Part shown: positions 42,903-52,115 of the stretch, in pieces | How positions within the stretch are numbered: the first letter of the stretch is position 1 | Layout: every line of letters begins with the position of its first letter | From: Bacteroidota bacterium | GTDB taxonomy: Bacteria; Bacteroidota; Bacteroidia; Bacteroidales; Tannerellaceae | Length of the DNA: 64,000 nucleotides | Assembly (NCBI GenBank): GCA_023429375.1 | Contig: JAEYVY010000013.1 | Location: 62,001-126,000 of the forward strand | Reading direction: 5' to 3' | Position numbers and translations under genes: made by a program | Notes under the pieces: generated by a model | Told to the model about the DNA's origin: nothing | What the model saw: only the letters and a program-made list of their open reading frames with translations | The model's database searches: none

Positions 42903-45089
42903 ATGAAAATAAAACCTTTCTTTTTCATATTATGCTTATTCGTTTCCGGAAATCTCTTTGCAGATACAGGAAAAATGTATACTGTCAAAGACAAACCATA
43001 TACTGTACCTCAATCTATTAAATACTGCCTTTCTCCAAAATACAAGCATGTTAAATTCGAAAAATTGGTGATTGATGGAGACAACAGCATCTTCCTATTA
43101 ACTAATGAGGGTTTATTTCGGGATTTCCCTGACAACTTCATATCCAAAGATTTAATTTACAGCTCTCTAGCCGACAAAAAGCCAGTAGATATATGTATTC
43201 AGGAAGGAAAAGAATATCTTTATTATTTATATCCTGACCGATTTCTTACGAATAAACATGCAGGAACGATTTGTGGACATTTGCCTAAAGACACATACAC
43301 GCATATAGCTGTAAATAGCAATGACGAAGTGATGGTAGTAGGTAAAAAAGGAGGCGCTTTGTTTCATCGAAGCCAAAAGCTGAAAGACTTTAGCATTCCA
43401 CAAGGTAAATTTGTAAAACTATATACCTCTAATAATGCATTCTGGTATTTATGTAATGACGCTATTTACACCTACCAAGATGGTAAATGGCAAAAAGTAT
43501 ATACAGGAAATAATCTTACTTCATTAGCTTTCATCGATAATAAAATTGCCGTTGGAACTACTGATGGTTATTTTGTAATCAGCAAAGAGGGAAAAATCCT
43601 CGAACAGATCGAAAACAAACTTCCTGTTCCGGCAATTACAAATATGTTGGCTGTGAATAATCAATTATGGTTCTCGACAGCAGATGGCGCCTTTGCTAAA
43701 CAACCTAAAAGGTACGACTATTATGCATCTAAGCGTTGGCTAGATCAAAACAACATTATTGATATGGCCGCCGACCCAAAAGGTAATCTTTACTTCCTCA
43801 CTCCTACCGGACTAAACAAAGTAGAGTTTGTTGAAGAAACGCTTGCTGAAAAAGCACAATATATCCAAGAGAACCTACGCAAATACCATCTACGCTATGG
43901 CTTTTCAGCACAATCAAGACTGGTAGATCCTAATGATCCGACAACGATCAGACTAGATGATAGCGACAACGACGGACTATGGTCTTCGTTCTATCTGGGA
44001 AGTCAAGCTTTCAGATACGCTGTTACTAAAGAAGAAAAAGCAAAAGAATATGTGTGGGAAACTTTCGAATGTTTTGAGAGATTAATCAAAATTCATCCTA
44101 TCACAGGCTTTTCGGCCAGAACATTTGAACGGACTGGTTATATTGCCGGCGACACCGTTCCTTGGAGACCGGCACCTGATAAAGATTGGTGGTGGAAGGG
44201 AACAACAAGTACAGATGAATTTGTTGCTTATTTGTTTGTAACATCCGTAATTGATCAATTCGTCGCTCAGACTCCGGAAGAAAAGAAACGGGTTGCTGAC
44301 TACTTTGATGCGATTATGACACATATCATCACTAATGATTATTACTTTATAGATTACGACGGCAAACCTACATTGTGGGGAAGATGGAATCCTGAGTATG
44401 TTAACTCATTTGCAACAACACAATTTGACCGTCGTCTCAATAGTACATTAACAATTACCGGACTGCAGTTGGCTTATAAATTAACCCACAAAGAAATCTA
44501 TAAAACAGAAGCATACCGAATGATGAAAGAGTATGGGTACCTGGAAAATATGAAAATTCCTATGAGCAATATAAAGTTCACTTCCGGATTCCAACATGAT
44601 GGAATTACTATGGGAGAAGATTGGAATCATTCTGATGATGAAATGGCATTCCTCACCTATTGGGTACTCTATCATTATGCTTTTGACGATCAATTAAAGC
44701 AGGAATATGCTAAAATGATTAGTGATCATTGGGAAATTGAAAAGCCTGAACGGAATGCGCTTTGGAATTTGTTGACTTACGGTACCAGTGGTGATATCGA
44801 TATAGAATCAACTATTTGGTATCTGCAAGGTTTTCCGAAAGATCGTACTCGTTATGAGGTAAAGAACTCACACAGAAAAGATATTGAATTTCTTCCAAAA
44901 GATTTGCACACCAATTTCAGAGAACAAATTACCAAAGAACTGCTTCCCAAAAGAGAGCGGCCGATGAATCGCCACAACAACAATGAGTTTTTCATTGATG
45001 GTGGCCGAGGCAATAGCATGACACTTGCAGGAGATGAGTATCTCTTGCCTTATTGGATGGCTCGCTATCTTAAAGTGATTGAAGATTGA
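42903..45089 (+). CDS. Secreted beta-propeller plus alpha-helical barrel protein, activity unknown
   Basis: The 728-residue protein has a signal peptide (MKIKPFFFILCLFVSGNLFA-D). Residues about 30-310 are repeated short beta blades (for example LVIDGDNSIFLLTNEGLF, IDNKIAVGTTDGYFVIS and AVNNQLWFSTADGAF), like the propellers of hybrid two-component sensors. The C-terminal half, from about residue 315, is helical with Trp/Asp/His-rich motifs (RLDDSDNDGLWSSFYLGSQAFRYA, WWWKGTTSTDEFVAYLF, HDGITMGEDWNHSDDEMAF), resembling (alpha/alpha) barrels of glycan-active enzymes. I do not recognise the family. It is the first gene of the enzyme arm of the locus. Confidence 0.75.
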   Translation: MKIKPFFFILCLFVSGNLFADTGKMYTVKDKPYTVPQSIKYCLSPKYKHVKFEKLVIDGDNSIFLLTNEGLFRDFPDNFISKDLIYSSLADKKPVDICIQEGKEYLYYLYPDRFLTNKHAGTICGHLPKDTYTHIAVNSNDEVMVVGKKGGALFHRSQKLKDFSIPQGKFVKLYTSNNAFWYLCNDAIYTYQDGKWQKVYTGNNLTSLAFIDNKIAVGTTDGYFVISKEGKILEQIENKLPVPAITNMLAVNNQLWFSTADGAFAKQPKRYDYYASKRWLDQNNIIDMAADPKGNLYFLTPTGLNKVEFVEETLAEKAQYIQENLRKYHLRYGFSAQSRLVDPNDPTTIRLDDSDNDGLWSSFYLGSQAFRYAVTKEEKAKEYVWETFECFERLIKIHPITGFSARTFERTGYIAGDTVPWRPAPDKDWWWKGTTSTDEFVAYLFVTSVIDQFVAQTPEEKKRVADYFDAIMTHIITNDYYFIDYDGKPTLWGRWNPEYVNSFATTQFDRRLNSTLTITGLQLAYKLTHKEIYKTEAYRMMKEYGYLENMKIPMSNIKFTSGFQHDGITMGEDWNHSDDEMAFLTYWVLYHYAFDDQLKQEYAKMISDHWEIEKPERNALWNLLTYGTSGDIDIESTIWYLQGFPKDRTRYEVKNSHRKDIEFLPKDLHTNFREQITKELLPKRERPMNRHNNNEFFIDGGRGNSMTLAGDEYLLPYWMARYLKVIED

Positions 45090-45101
45090 TACTAAAAAAA
45101 T

Positions 45102-45171
45102 GTACCCTGTTTTGTCTTTTAAAGGTCGGCCTATTATAGTACAAACTAACTTAAATGACAGAACAGGGTAC
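45102..45171. repeat. 70-bp inverted-repeat element
   Basis: GTACCCTGTTTTGTC (45102-45116) is matched by GACAGAACAGGGTAC (45157-45171), 15 bp with one G-T pair and a 40-base loop. On the minus strand the hairpin is followed by seven Ts (45094-45100), so it could terminate antisense transcription. On the plus strand it could be an mRNA processing or stability hairpin in the 165-base gap between the first two enzyme genes. Confidence 0.7.
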
Positions 45172-45254
45172 CTCAATCTATAAGATGACAGGCCAATTTA
45201 AAACAAATAATTTGTGTCTAGTAGAAATTAATTAATAGACTAAGCAGATTCCCG

Positions 45255-47057
45255 ATGAGAGTATTACTTAAAACATTTTTACTGTTAGCAGGTATTTCAT
45301 GGCTGTATTCCTGCCAACGTCCCATGGCAAATTCATTGCCGGAGGACGGTCGTGCTGTGATCGAACAGACTAGAGATAAAGTATTACAACGTATATTGGA
45401 TAAAACTCTTCCTGAAAATTTAAACAAACTAAGTTCAGACCAAATACTAAGTCTGCTTAGTAAAGAAGAAAAAGTGATATTCGCAAATCTGCATTGGCGC
45501 TTTATGGTAGATAAGCCTGCACTCGTATCTGTGATGCGACATAAAAAGCAAGAAGTCGTTCCTTTCTGGCTAGAAGAAAAAGGATTTATTAAAACAGCCT
45601 ATACTGTTTCTAATGAAAACTATGACTATGAAGTTTGGCAAAAGGAATTCCCTGCTGGAGAAATTAGTCTCGGTATAAACGGTTTCGATTTGCACCGTCC
45701 TGTCTATTTTGTAACGATTGGGCCTGTAGATGGAGGCGAAAAACCGGAAATAATTCAGTACGTACCTCAACAATGGCCAGTTATTCGGATGGAAAAAGGC
45801 GCTTATACTTACAACGATTGGGACGAATTAGTTATTGAAGAGTTTCCCAAAGAATTGGAAGGGCATCAATTGTTTACAACCATCCGTGGGCGTTCTCGCG
45901 AAGCTGCCATCCAGGGTAGTTTCCGTGAGACCCTTTCTCCTTCCTCCTCTAATGCCGATCAGATTGTATTAACCTGGGCTGGAGATCCAACATCAACCCA
46001 AGCCATCCAGTGGCGTACCAACCCTAAAATTTCCAGCATGTCTATCAGATATTGGATGGCTTCTGAAAATAAAGAAGATTATAATGAAATTCTTGCTGAA
46101 TACGAGTTATTGAATGACAATTATATCTTTAATGATCCTTCGGTCAAACACTGGCAAGTTAATTTGACAGGACTCACACCTGATACAAAATATTGCTACT
46201 CTATTTACAACCGCGAAAATCATTCAGAAAGTGAAACATATACCTTCACGACAGCTCCTGAAAGCAATCGTTCTTTTCGTTTTATTTATCTAGGTGATAC
46301 GCATAATGATTCAATAGTTAAGTCCGTCTTAAATCAAGCTATTAAAGAAGCCCCTGATGCTTCATTTCTAATTCATTCGGGTGATCATGTGAATACTGGC
46401 TTATTTAGGAATCTTTGGGATTTGTATTTTGATTTGGGTAAGGATGTATTTCCGTCTTTAACTTTTGTGCCAACACTTGGTAACCATGATAGTCAAGACG
46501 GCCTTCCTCCCACACTCTACACCAAGTTATTCATGTTACCTGAAAATGGCGTCTGTAATTTACCTAATGAACGAAATTATTCCTTTACTTTTGGTAATAC
46601 ACGATTCTTTATGGTAGATGCCACTGGAGATATAACTCACATTGCTTGTTGGCTGAAAAAAGAACTAAGCCAAGCAAAAGAAACATGGAAGATAGTTGTG
46701 ACTCATTTCCCTCCCTTTGTTACGGACGATTCTTATCCTGAAGTACGTAAAACTTGGTGTTCTTTGTTTGATACCTATCATGTTGATTTAGTATTATCCG
46801 GACATGTTCACCAATATTTTAGATCCTATCCGATAAACAATCAGCAAGTTGTAAAAGACTCATCAAAGGGTACCATCTACATATCTTCTGTGACTGTAGA
46901 GCCACGCGAACCGGAGCCTGCAACACCTAAATATAATCAGGTATATACAAATGCAGGAGGTTTGTTTCAAATCATCAGTATCGACAATGATAAACTTAGT
47001 TTTATTTCAAAGAAAATTGACGGTACTGTAATCGATCAATTTCAGATTATTAAGTAA
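45255..47057 (+). CDS. Purple-acid-phosphatase-like metallophosphoesterase lipoprotein
   Basis: The 600-residue protein has a lipoprotein signal (LLKTFLLLAGISWLYSC). Residues about 25-230 are an unrecognised domain, followed by an FnIII-like purple-acid-phosphatase N-domain (DQIVLTWAGDPTSTQAIQWRTNP, about 235-335). The metallophosphoesterase core has the metal ligands in order: GDTHND (about 347), GDH, GNHD, THFPPF and GHVH. It should hydrolyse phosphomonoesters or diesters at the cell surface or periplasm. It is followed after 24 bases by a GH2 gene, implying that phosphate removal accompanies glycosidic cleavage. Confidence 0.9.
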   Translation: MRVLLKTFLLLAGISWLYSCQRPMANSLPEDGRAVIEQTRDKVLQRILDKTLPENLNKLSSDQILSLLSKEEKVIFANLHWRFMVDKPALVSVMRHKKQEVVPFWLEEKGFIKTAYTVSNENYDYEVWQKEFPAGEISLGINGFDLHRPVYFVTIGPVDGGEKPEIIQYVPQQWPVIRMEKGAYTYNDWDELVIEEFPKELEGHQLFTTIRGRSREAAIQGSFRETLSPSSSNADQIVLTWAGDPTSTQAIQWRTNPKISSMSIRYWMASENKEDYNEILAEYELLNDNYIFNDPSVKHWQVNLTGLTPDTKYCYSIYNRENHSESETYTFTTAPESNRSFRFIYLGDTHNDSIVKSVLNQAIKEAPDASFLIHSGDHVNTGLFRNLWDLYFDLGKDVFPSLTFVPTLGNHDSQDGLPPTLYTKLFMLPENGVCNLPNERNYSFTFGNTRFFMVDATGDITHIACWLKKELSQAKETWKIVVTHFPPFVTDDSYPEVRKTWCSLFDTYHVDLVLSGHVHQYFRSYPINNQQVVKDSSKGTIYISSVTVEPREPEPATPKYNQVYTNAGGLFQIISIDNDKLSFISKKIDGTVIDQFQIIK

Positions 47058-47081
47058 AACACACGATTAAAGTAATAAACC

Positions 47082-49739
47082 ATGAAGTTCAGGCACATTT
47101 TAATCTTATTGGGAATTTTCCCATTTATTTCATCCTGCGTTGAAAAAAGTAATATTGAAGAAATCACGCTAAAAGACAACTGGATGATTCGTTCATCCGA
47201 AGGTGTAGAGCAAAATGGAGAGGTATTGTCTGTTTCACCCGACATCGAAAACTGGATAAGCACCTCCGTTCCATCAACTGTGTTAGGAGCCTTGTGTAAT
47301 GCCGGGATCTATGAGGATCCGTTTTATGGGATGAACCTTGAATCTATTCCGACTGCTCAGTTTGATAAGCCATGGTGGTATCTAACTGAATTCAAACTTA
47401 ATGGATTCAATCCTAAAAATGAGCAAGTTTCTTTATGGCTTGATGGTATTAATTATAGTGCGAATATTTGGTTGAATGGAAAACAGATTTTATCCGCTGA
47501 TACTGCATTTGGTGCATTCCGTCAATATGTATGTGACATTACAGAAACTGCCGTTCAAGAATCAAATAAACTGGCTATTGAGGTTATTCCACCGAAGCCG
47601 GGAGACTTTTATATGGGATTCGTAGATTGGGCTCCTAACCCACCCGATCGAAATATGGGTATATTCCGAGAGGTCAGACTTAAACGTAGCGGCAAAGCTG
47701 CTCTTAATCGCCCATTTATTGTAACAGAGGTGAACACAAACACACTTGAAGAAGCATCATTGTCTATATCCGCTGAGCTAACTAACCATGATTCTAAAAG
47801 TAAAACCATGACGTTGGAAGCAAGAATCGAAGATATAACGGTAAAAGAATCTTTCGAAGTTGAAGCGGGAGAAACAATTCTTGCCCGGCTTTCACCAGAT
47901 AAATTCAATCAACTTATCATCAAAAATCCACGACTATGGTGGCCTAACGGACTTGGCAATCCAGAGATGTATACCATGCATCTAACCTTAAAAGATGGTT
48001 CTTCGTTATCCGACACCTGTTCAGTGCACTTCGGCATTCGAACTATCGAAACTTATATAAACGACCACGGCGTACGTGGCTATATGGTCAACGGCAGAAA
48101 AGTCCTCATTAAAAGTGCCGGATGGGTTGACGATTTACTATTGCGCGATAATACACGAACCAACAAAGCTCAAATTCGTTACGTTAAAGAAATGAATCTT
48201 AACTCTATCCGTTTTGAAGGTTTCTGGGGAACCAGTCCTGAAATTTATAATTTATGTGACGAAAACGGCCTTTTGCTTATGGTCGGCTGGAGCTGTCAAT
48301 GGGAATGGCCTGATTATCTTGGATTATCGATGGAAGTGGCTGAAGGTGATGAAAATATTCCTATTAATGAAGGAGTGGATAAATACGGCGTCAAAATCAG
48401 TGCAGAAGAAGAACAACTGCTTTCAGATATGTTTAGAGATCAGGTGCTTTGGCTAAGAAATCATCCATCCATTTTTGTTTGGGCAGTCGGCAGTGATGCC
48501 ATGCCTAAGCCATCTTTAGAACTTAAATATACGGAAACGCTTGAAAAGTATGACCCAAGCCGTTCATTATTGGTCTCGGCCGGAGATTTCACCAGTGATA
48601 TATCCGGCCCAACGGGGATGAAGATGAATGGTCCGTACGAATATGTTCCGCCAATCTATTGGTATGAAGATAAAAAGTTAGGAGGCGCCTTTGGATTCAA
48701 CACAGAGACCGGACCAGGTCCACAAATACCTCCTATCAGCAGTATCAAGAAAATGATTCCGGAAGAGCATCTTTGGCCGCCGCTAAATGCGATGTGGGAT
48801 TTCCACTCCGGAAGAAAAGAGTTTAATAGTGTCAAAGTTTATCTTGATGCACTAAACAAAAGGTATGGAGCTCCAAAAAATCTAGAAGAACTGGCCATGA
48901 AAGCTCAATGGGCAAATTACGAAGCTATCCGCCCGATGTTCGAAGCATTTGTAGTCAATCGTCCGGTCGCAACCGGAGTAGTCCAATGGCAATTAAATTC
49001 AGCTTGGCCTGAATTCTATTGGCAAGTATACGACTGGTACTTAATGCCTAACGGTGCGTATTTCGGTACTAAAAAAGCATGTCAACCAATTAATGTCATT
49101 TACAATTATCACGACAAGAATATCTATGTAACCAATGATATTTTGAGAGATATCAACGACCATACAGTAAGGGCAACACTTTACAACAGTCAATCGAAGG
49201 AGTTGTTTACTTACGCTAAAAAAATGTCAGTTAAAGAAAATACATCTGAAATCTTATGTGCACTTCCAGCATTGGAAAACCCATCGGAAACTTATTTTCT
49301 TAACCTGACCATCCATGATAGCAAAAACAAGTTAGTTGCCGAAAACTTTTATTGGTTATCAGGGAAGGAGGATAAAATGGATTGGAGTCAGTATTTTTGG
49401 TATTATACACCACAAAAACAATTTGCTGATTTCTCCGCTATAAATAATTTGCCTGAACCTCAGGTGAGCCTGACCAAAAAGGTCTCGCAAGAAAATGGCG
49501 AGTGGGTTGTTGAAGCGACTTTGAGCAACACGAGTAAGCATATTGCGTTTGGCATTGAACTGCTTTTAGTTGATAAAGATACGGACGAACCTGTACTTCC
49601 TGTATATTGGACCGACAACTATGTCTCGCTTGTAAACGATGATACAAAAAAGATAATTGCTCGTTGCAGTGTAGAAGACAGTAAGAATGAACCTGCCATT
49701 ATCATTCAAGGAGTGAATGTTAAATCTATAAAAAAATAA
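47082..49739 (+). CDS. GH2 family glycosidase lipoprotein, exo-beta-D-glucosaminidase-like
   Basis: The 885-residue protein has a lipobox (FPFISSC) and a sugar-binding jelly roll (WWYLTEFKL to LDGINYSANIWLNG and NRMGIFREV-like segment). Immunoglobulin-like domains and a TIM barrel follow. The acid/base position is in RNHPSIFVWAVGSDAMP, where D472 stands in the GSD motif instead of the usual NE of beta-galactosidases; E542 in GFNTETGPG is the likely nucleophile. The GSD/ET pair is characteristic of exo-beta-D-glucosaminidases (CsxA type), so an amino-sugar terminus is expected. A mannosidase-type activity cannot be ruled out. Confidence 0.88.
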   Translation: MKFRHILILLGIFPFISSCVEKSNIEEITLKDNWMIRSSEGVEQNGEVLSVSPDIENWISTSVPSTVLGALCNAGIYEDPFYGMNLESIPTAQFDKPWWYLTEFKLNGFNPKNEQVSLWLDGINYSANIWLNGKQILSADTAFGAFRQYVCDITETAVQESNKLAIEVIPPKPGDFYMGFVDWAPNPPDRNMGIFREVRLKRSGKAALNRPFIVTEVNTNTLEEASLSISAELTNHDSKSKTMTLEARIEDITVKESFEVEAGETILARLSPDKFNQLIIKNPRLWWPNGLGNPEMYTMHLTLKDGSSLSDTCSVHFGIRTIETYINDHGVRGYMVNGRKVLIKSAGWVDDLLLRDNTRTNKAQIRYVKEMNLNSIRFEGFWGTSPEIYNLCDENGLLLMVGWSCQWEWPDYLGLSMEVAEGDENIPINEGVDKYGVKISAEEEQLLSDMFRDQVLWLRNHPSIFVWAVGSDAMPKPSLELKYTETLEKYDPSRSLLVSAGDFTSDISGPTGMKMNGPYEYVPPIYWYEDKKLGGAFGFNTETGPGPQIPPISSIKKMIPEEHLWPPLNAMWDFHSGRKEFNSVKVYLDALNKRYGAPKNLEELAMKAQWANYEAIRPMFEAFVVNRPVATGVVQWQLNSAWPEFYWQVYDWYLMPNGAYFGTKKACQPINVIYNYHDKNIYVTNDILRDINDHTVRATLYNSQSKELFTYAKKMSVKENTSEILCALPALENPSETYFLNLTIHDSKNKLVAENFYWLSGKEDKMDWSQYFWYYTPQKQFADFSAINNLPEPQVSLTKKVSQENGEWVVEATLSNTSKHIAFGIELLLVDKDTDEPVLPVYWTDNYVSLVNDDTKKIIARCSVEDSKNEPAIIIQGVNVKSIKK

Positions 49740-49755
49740 TCAAACAACGATTGAA

Positions 49756-52092
49756 ATGTTCAAAAAGGAAATTCTTCATATACGTATGATCATCGCGGCT
49801 ATCTGTTTCTTTTGGATTGTATCGAATATACAAGCTAAAGAGATAAATCTAACAGGGAGCCACCTGATGGTTTCTTCCTCTATCCAATCGCCGGTAAAAG
49901 AAGGCGTCACGGAACTGCTTTTAGACGAGGTTAAAAGACATACAGGCATCAGATGGAATCTAACTGAGACCTGGAAAAGTAGTCCTATTATTGCATTAGC
50001 CTTATCGAAAGATAAAGAATTAAATGGGAGGAAGCTGCCAGATAAGTCTCTACTGTCCAATCATACAGAAGGGTTTAGTTTGATTATTGAAGAATACTCC
50101 TCTCAACCTGTTATATGGCTGATTGGAGCAGACGAACGGGGTGTGCTGTTTGCTGTAGGCCATCTTTTACGAATGGCGAACCTAACTAACAAAAGTATCA
50201 CTTTGCTGAATCAGAATACGATAAAAAGTGAGCCTGATTATCCTATCAGAGGACACCAGTTGGGTTATAGAAATACTGCCAACTCGTATGATGCCTGGTC
50301 CAAAGAACAATACGAACAATATATTAGAGAGTTAGCTATTTTCGGAACAAACAGTATAGAAACTATTCCATCTGACATGACTCCTTCCCCAGTGATGAAA
50401 GTGTCAAAAGAGGTAATGAACGAGCATATCAGTTTGGTTTGCAAGAAATATGGTTTAGATTATTGCGTCTGGACTCCTATAGATGTTGATTTAGCTGATG
50501 AAAACTTATTTAGAGATGAAGCTAAAAGACACGTAGATTACTTCAAAACATGTCCTTACCTAAGTGATGTCTTCATTCCGGGTGGTGATCCGGGAGATAA
50601 CCATCCGCGCTATGTTTTACCTTTCATTAAAGCAATAGCTGCAGAGCTGGTTAAATATCACCCAAATGCAGGAATATGGATATCCTTACAGGGGTTCAGC
50701 GACGAACAAATCGATTATTTCTACCACTTCTTAGAGGCAGAAAATCCGGACTGGCTGAGAGGTGTAGTCAGTGGCCCGAGTAGCCCTCCCATCTCAGACA
50801 CTCGGTTCCGTTTGCCTCAGAAATACAAACACCGCCATTATCCGGACATTACGCATACGGTGCGCTGTTTGTATCCAACCCTCAACTGGGATCAGGCATT
50901 CGCCCTTACTTTAGGCAGAGAACCTGTCAATCCTGAGCCTTTCTATTATGCCTCTATTCATGATAGGTTTGCTCCGTTTACAGATGGATTCGTTACCTAC
51001 TCAGACGGTGCACACGATGATTTCAATAAGATTATTTGGAGTCGTAAAGGTTGGAACAAGGAGGAAGATCCTGTTGCTATTACAGAACAGTATGTACGCT
51101 ATTTCTTTGGTACCAAAGCGGACGACCGGGTTGCAGATGCTATCTTTAGTTTGGCACAAAATTGGGATGGCCCGATTGAACAAAATGGAGGTATAGAAAT
51201 GACCTTTGCCAGATGGCACCAATTAGAAAAAAGCTATCCGCAATTACAAAAAAACTGGCGTTGGCAGATGTTGTTACTTCGTGCCTATTATGACACGTAT
51301 ATCAAACGCAGAAAACTCTACGAACAAGCACTAGAGCAAGAAGCCAACAAACTACTAGAGCAAGCACAAGTGAAGGGAGCACAAGAAACCATGAGATTAG
51401 CTTTAGCCAAAGTTAACGAGGCTGACCTCATCAATATTGCACCTGAACTGAGAAAGAAGATTGATGAATATTGTGAAGCCTTATTCCTGTCTATCGGTCT
51501 GCAAACAAGCGTTGAAAAGTATAAGGGCAGCAGACCCGAAAGAGGCTGTGTACTCGATTTTGTGGATTATCCGCTAAACAACAGATGGTGGCTTGCTGAC
51601 CAGTTCGAAAGGATATCGCAATTGAAGACAGAAGAGGAAAAACTAGCTGCTTTGGATACTATCCGTACATGGAGCAACCCGGGACCAGGCAGTTACTACG
51701 ATAATGTATCCGATATCAGTCAAAGTCCACATGTTAAAACAACGGTCGACGATGCCTGTGACGTAGCTTGGTGGGATAACGGTAAAAGCAGAAAAAGACT
51801 ATCAACACAACTATTTCAGAATTTTCCAAAGCTAACTTATGAAGATCTGGATCCAAAGGCAAGATATATAATACGTATAGCGGGCTATGGAGATGCTTTA
51901 CTTAGAGTGGATGGAGAGCGAATCGCTCCGACTATTTACAATAAAGAGTTGGAGAGCTTTAAAGAATTCCCTATCGACAGAAGGTACTTTCAGGATGGAA
52001 AATTGGAAGTTTCTTTCGATGAGCCGGAAGAATCTCATTTGAACTGGCGTCAGCAGTCTAAGATTTGCGATATTTGGTTAATCAAACAGTAA
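49756..52092 (+). CDS. Secreted TIM-barrel glycoside hydrolase, hexosaminidase-/glucuronidase-like
   Basis: The 778-residue protein has a signal peptide (about 27 residues, ending IQA-KE). A GH20/67-type N-terminal alpha/beta domain (VTELLLDEVKRHTGIRW to VIWLIGADERGVLFAVGHLLRMA, about 45-145) is followed by a TIM-barrel region starting YPIRGHQLGYRNTANSYDAWSKEQYEQYIRELAIFGTNSIE. A helical segment and a C-terminal domain with beta-rich motifs complete it. Acidic residues in IPGGDPGDNHPRY could be catalytic. The domain order resembles GH20, GH84 and GH67 enzymes, but no family assignment is secure. It probably trims sugars in the periplasm. Confidence 0.75.
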   Translation: MFKKEILHIRMIIAAICFFWIVSNIQAKEINLTGSHLMVSSSIQSPVKEGVTELLLDEVKRHTGIRWNLTETWKSSPIIALALSKDKELNGRKLPDKSLLSNHTEGFSLIIEEYSSQPVIWLIGADERGVLFAVGHLLRMANLTNKSITLLNQNTIKSEPDYPIRGHQLGYRNTANSYDAWSKEQYEQYIRELAIFGTNSIETIPSDMTPSPVMKVSKEVMNEHISLVCKKYGLDYCVWTPIDVDLADENLFRDEAKRHVDYFKTCPYLSDVFIPGGDPGDNHPRYVLPFIKAIAAELVKYHPNAGIWISLQGFSDEQIDYFYHFLEAENPDWLRGVVSGPSSPPISDTRFRLPQKYKHRHYPDITHTVRCLYPTLNWDQAFALTLGREPVNPEPFYYASIHDRFAPFTDGFVTYSDGAHDDFNKIIWSRKGWNKEEDPVAITEQYVRYFFGTKADDRVADAIFSLAQNWDGPIEQNGGIEMTFARWHQLEKSYPQLQKNWRWQMLLLRAYYDTYIKRRKLYEQALEQEANKLLEQAQVKGAQETMRLALAKVNEADLINIAPELRKKIDEYCEALFLSIGLQTSVEKYKGSRPERGCVLDFVDYPLNNRWWLADQFERISQLKTEEEKLAALDTIRTWSNPGPGSYYDNVSDISQSPHVKTTVDDACDVAWWDNGKSRKRLSTQLFQNFPKLTYEDLDPKARYIIRIAGYGDALLRVDGERIAPTIYNKELESFKEFPIDRRYFQDGKLEVSFDEPEESHLNWRQQSKICDIWLIKQ

Positions 52093-52115
52093 TGCAAAAC
52101 ATAAAAAAACGTATC

